Source: Pedobacter sandarakinus
GTDB taxonomy: Bacteria > Bacteroidota > Bacteroidia > Sphingobacteriales > Sphingobacteriaceae
Length of the DNA stretch: 64,000 bases
Assembly: GCF_026240095.1 (NCBI RefSeq)
Contig: NZ_JAPIVG010000003.1
Location: 558,001 to 622,000, forward strand
Direction of reading: 5' to 3'
Shown here: piece after piece, positions 62,082 to 64,000 of the stretch
Layout: every line of letters begins with the position of its first letter
Position numbering within the stretch: position 1 is the stretch's first letter
Notes under the pieces: generated by a model
The model's input: only the letters and a program-made list of their open reading frames with translations
Told to the model about the DNA's origin: nothing
The model's database searches: none
Translations under genes and position numbers: made by a program

Positions 62082-64000
62082 TTAAAGAGATAGGTTAACG
62101 CCGAATGTAAACGTACGTGCAGAAGGGTATGGAATATACTCAATCCCCGCTGATGGTACGCCATCTCTGTTTTTATCTACGTTTACTTCAGGATCAAAAC
62201 CAGTAAATTTGGTAATCACAAATAAATTCTGGCCAGTAACATACACGTTTAAGTTTTTAATTGATTTACCTAGATTTCCAACTCGGTAATTGAGGGTTGC
62301 ATTTGCCAATTTTAGATAGCTGCCATCTTCAATGTAGCGAGATGAGGCTGAAATTGGATTCGCTAATGATTCTTTAATTGGCCCGCCTACCAGATTTTTA
62401 GCAATGTTTTTACTACCTAAATTAGAGATAGAAATTACTCCATTTGCAGTATTGTTATAAATATCTTGTCCAAGCGCACCGTTTAAATTCGCTGTAAGCG
62501 ATAATTTTTTGTAGGCCACAGTTGTACTAATGCCTAACAAAGTAGATGGATTTGGATTACCCACATAGTAATAAGTAAAACCACCATCAGTATATTGTGA
62601 AAATCCATTGGCGTCTAAACCTTCGAATTGCTTAGTAACCATGGCAAAGAGAGGTAAACCGTTTTGGATCACCTCGGTGGTTACGCCACTTAAACCTTGG
62701 CCATTCAAGTTACCAGTTAAGATGGTGTTAGGCATATTGCTTACACTATTTTTAATAAAAGTAGCGTTGGCACTCAAATCCCAGGTAAAATCTTCTTTTG
62801 CTACCACTTGCGCACTTAAAGCTAATTCTACACCACTATTTTTGATAATGCCTGGTAAGTTAACCCAAGTAATAGCCGCAGATGGCGAAGAAGGTACATA
62901 AGGAATGCGTGGGTATAATAAATCGGTTGTTTTTTTACTGAAATAATCTACAGAACCTGTTATTCTGCCTTTAAATATACCAAAATCAATTCCAAGGTTG
63001 GTTTGTTCGTCAGATTGCCATTTCAAATCGAGATTGGCATTATTTACCAACGCAAAAGTAAGCGGGCCGGTTGCAGCATATCTTTCCTGAGATGCGCCTG
63101 CCGGGAACTCCTGGTTACCGGTTTTACCCCAACCACCTCTTAACTTTAAGGCACTAATGGCTTCAATATTAAAGAAACTTTCATTTTTGATATTCCATGC
63201 TGCAGAGAAAGATGGGAAGTAGCCATATTTATTATTGGTACCAAATTTCGTAGATCCATCTACACGGAAAGTTCCGGTAACAATGTATCTATTTTTGTAG
63301 TTTAAGGTAGCCCTTGCAAATTCTGACTGCAGTTCTGACTTTGGATCGTTAAAAGAAGTTAGCGTTCGTTTATCCGTAGGAGAGTATTGCATGATGTTGG
63401 TATAATCAATCGGTGTATTGTCGAAGCCGTAAGCAGAAGAGTTGCTGCCTTTATTGATATATTTCATGTACTCGTAACCAACAACTGCATTTAGGCTGAG
63501 GCCAGCCGTTATGTCTGCAGTGTAATTTAAAGTATGGGTGTTTTGTAAGGTAATTAGCTCATTACTTCCAATGTTTGCAAAGCCGCCCCTGCTTTGAATA
63601 TCTTCCAGGTTGATGATGCTGCGGATAGAAGAACGTCGAGTTCCCGTGCTATAATTCACACTGGCCAGCATCCGGTACTCTAATCCCTTTGCAATTTTGT
63701 AGTATGGCGAGAAACTTCCAAGCGCAGTAGTTACTTTCGATTTATCGCTAAAAGCTTCTAACATTGCAACAGGGTTGATGGTAGTTCCAGTACCTACAAA
63801 TACGCTGCCGTCTGCATTATACAATGACTTAGTAGGGTTCCATGATAAGGCCTGCCCAAGCACACTGCCCTGGTAACCTGCATTGTTAGATACCGGAGCA
63901 ATATTTTCACTATACTGACTCGTGATGACGTTTATATCTAAACCGAGTTTTTTGTTTTCAAGAAATTTGAAGTTACCAGTTGCCCCAGCAGTATATTTGG
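62082..64000 (-). CDS. SusC-like TonB-dependent receptor (partial, runs off right edge)
   Basis: About 640 C-terminal residues are visible. The frame stays open to base 64000, so the apparent start near 63863 is an internal Val (GTG) and the signal peptide, CarboxypepD-like and plug domains lie outside. Barrel signatures include WNIKNESFF, KLRGGWGKTGNQEFPAG, VDYFSKKTTDLLYP, and the C-terminal RTFTFGVNLSL. SusC partner of the SusD-like gene that follows. Confidence 0.92.
   Translation of the reverse strand, partial: KYTAGATGNFKFLENKKLGLDINVITSQYSENIAPVSNNAGYQGSVLGQALSWNPTKSLYNADGSVFVGTGTTINPVAMLEAFSDKSKVTTALGSFSPYYKIAKGLEYRMLASVNYSTGTRRSSIRSIINLEDIQSRGGFANIGSNELITLQNTHTLNYTADITAGLSLNAVVGYEYMKYINKGSNSSAYGFDNTPIDYTNIMQYSPTDKRTLTSFNDPKSELQSEFARATLNYKNRYIVTGTFRVDGSTKFGTNNKYGYFPSFSAAWNIKNESFFNIEAISALKLRGGWGKTGNQEFPAGASQERYAATGPLTFALVNNANLDLKWQSDEQTNLGIDFGIFKGRITGSVDYFSKKTTDLLYPRIPYVPSSPSAAITWVNLPGIIKNSGVELALSAQVVAKEDFTWDLSANATFIKNSVSNMPNTILTGNLNGQGLSGVTTEVIQNGLPLFAMVTKQFEGLDANGFSQYTDGGFTYYYVGNPNPSTLLGISTTVAYKKLSLTANLNGALGQDIYNNTANGVISISNLGSKNIAKNLVGGPIKESLANPISASSRYIEDGSYLKLANATLNYRVGNLGKSIKNLNVYVTGQNLFVITKFTGFDPEVNVDKNRDGVPSAGIEYIPYPSARTFTFGVNLSL

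Noticed and set aside
63863..63863. Apparent start of the right-edge SusC-like gene
   Set aside because: It is an internal GTG (Val) codon; the frame is open to the window edge with SusC-like sequence.

Overview
The window looks like a Bacteroidota chromosome, most likely Sphingobacteriaceae (Pedobacter-like). The evidence is SusC/SusD pairs, a FecI/FecR-type regulator pair, a type IX secretion (T9SS) adhesin with a CHU_C-type C-terminus, PorP/SprF and PorE-like proteins, and TAnnTTTG-type -7 promoter elements. The genus is inferred from gene style only. No rRNA, tRNA, CRISPR array or intact insertion sequence was seen.

Layout. 0.2-1.0 kb: a conserved-looking hypothetical gene. 1.2-8.9 kb: a visibly AT-rich defence island. 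It holds an FRG-domain protein with a small upstream partner, an unknown 134-aa protein, a possible small RNA, and a complete type II CBASS operon (DUF3892 protein, CD-NTase, Cap2 E2-E1 fusion, Cap3 JAMM protease, membrane effector). A predicted HEPN-domain protein follows. 9.4-14 kb: an ABM-domain protein, a Fic protein with its own winged helix and TGCGGAGAAT sites, a HipBST-like three-gene toxin-antitoxin operon with tandem operators, and three copies (one decayed) of a module made of a basic 75-aa protein plus a TGCGGAGA/TCTCCGCA inverted repeat. 14-17.5 kb: a B12-binding radical SAM protein, an AlkB-like dioxygenase, an unknown 84-aa protein and a DUF4385 protein. 17.7-21.5 kb: a PaoABC-like molybdenum hydroxylase operon.

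21.7-33.2 kb: a polysaccharide-utilisation locus. An ECF sigma factor diverges from fecR-susC-susD-EEP phosphodiesterase-GH89-Gfo/Idh/MocA, and its likely substrate carries alpha-linked GlcNAc. 33.9-36.6 kb: a soluble four-PAS histidine kinase. 36.8-55.1 kb: a giant (about 3.4 kresidue) T9SS type-B adhesin with PorP/SprF and PorE-like partners, flanked on both sides by paralogous P-loop ATPases carrying the same N-terminal domain. 55.5-60.4 kb: a GxGYxYP-domain protein, a divergent HxlR/azoreductase pair with a clear operator, a YheT-like hydrolase and an acyltransferase. 60.5-64 kb: a second SusD/SusC pair, the SusC running off the right edge.

How parts work together. In CBASS the CD-NTase would make a cyclic nucleotide on phage infection, Cap2/Cap3 would prime and reset it through its C-terminal glycine, and the membrane protein would be the effector. 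The adhesin, PorP/SprF and PorE-like genes form a secretion-plus-anchoring cassette, with the two flanking ATPases as candidate regulators. The items most worth following up are the CBASS variant with its DUF3892 gene and unusual effector, the paired ATPases around the adhesin, and the triplicated 75-aa/inverted-repeat module around Fic and HipBST.
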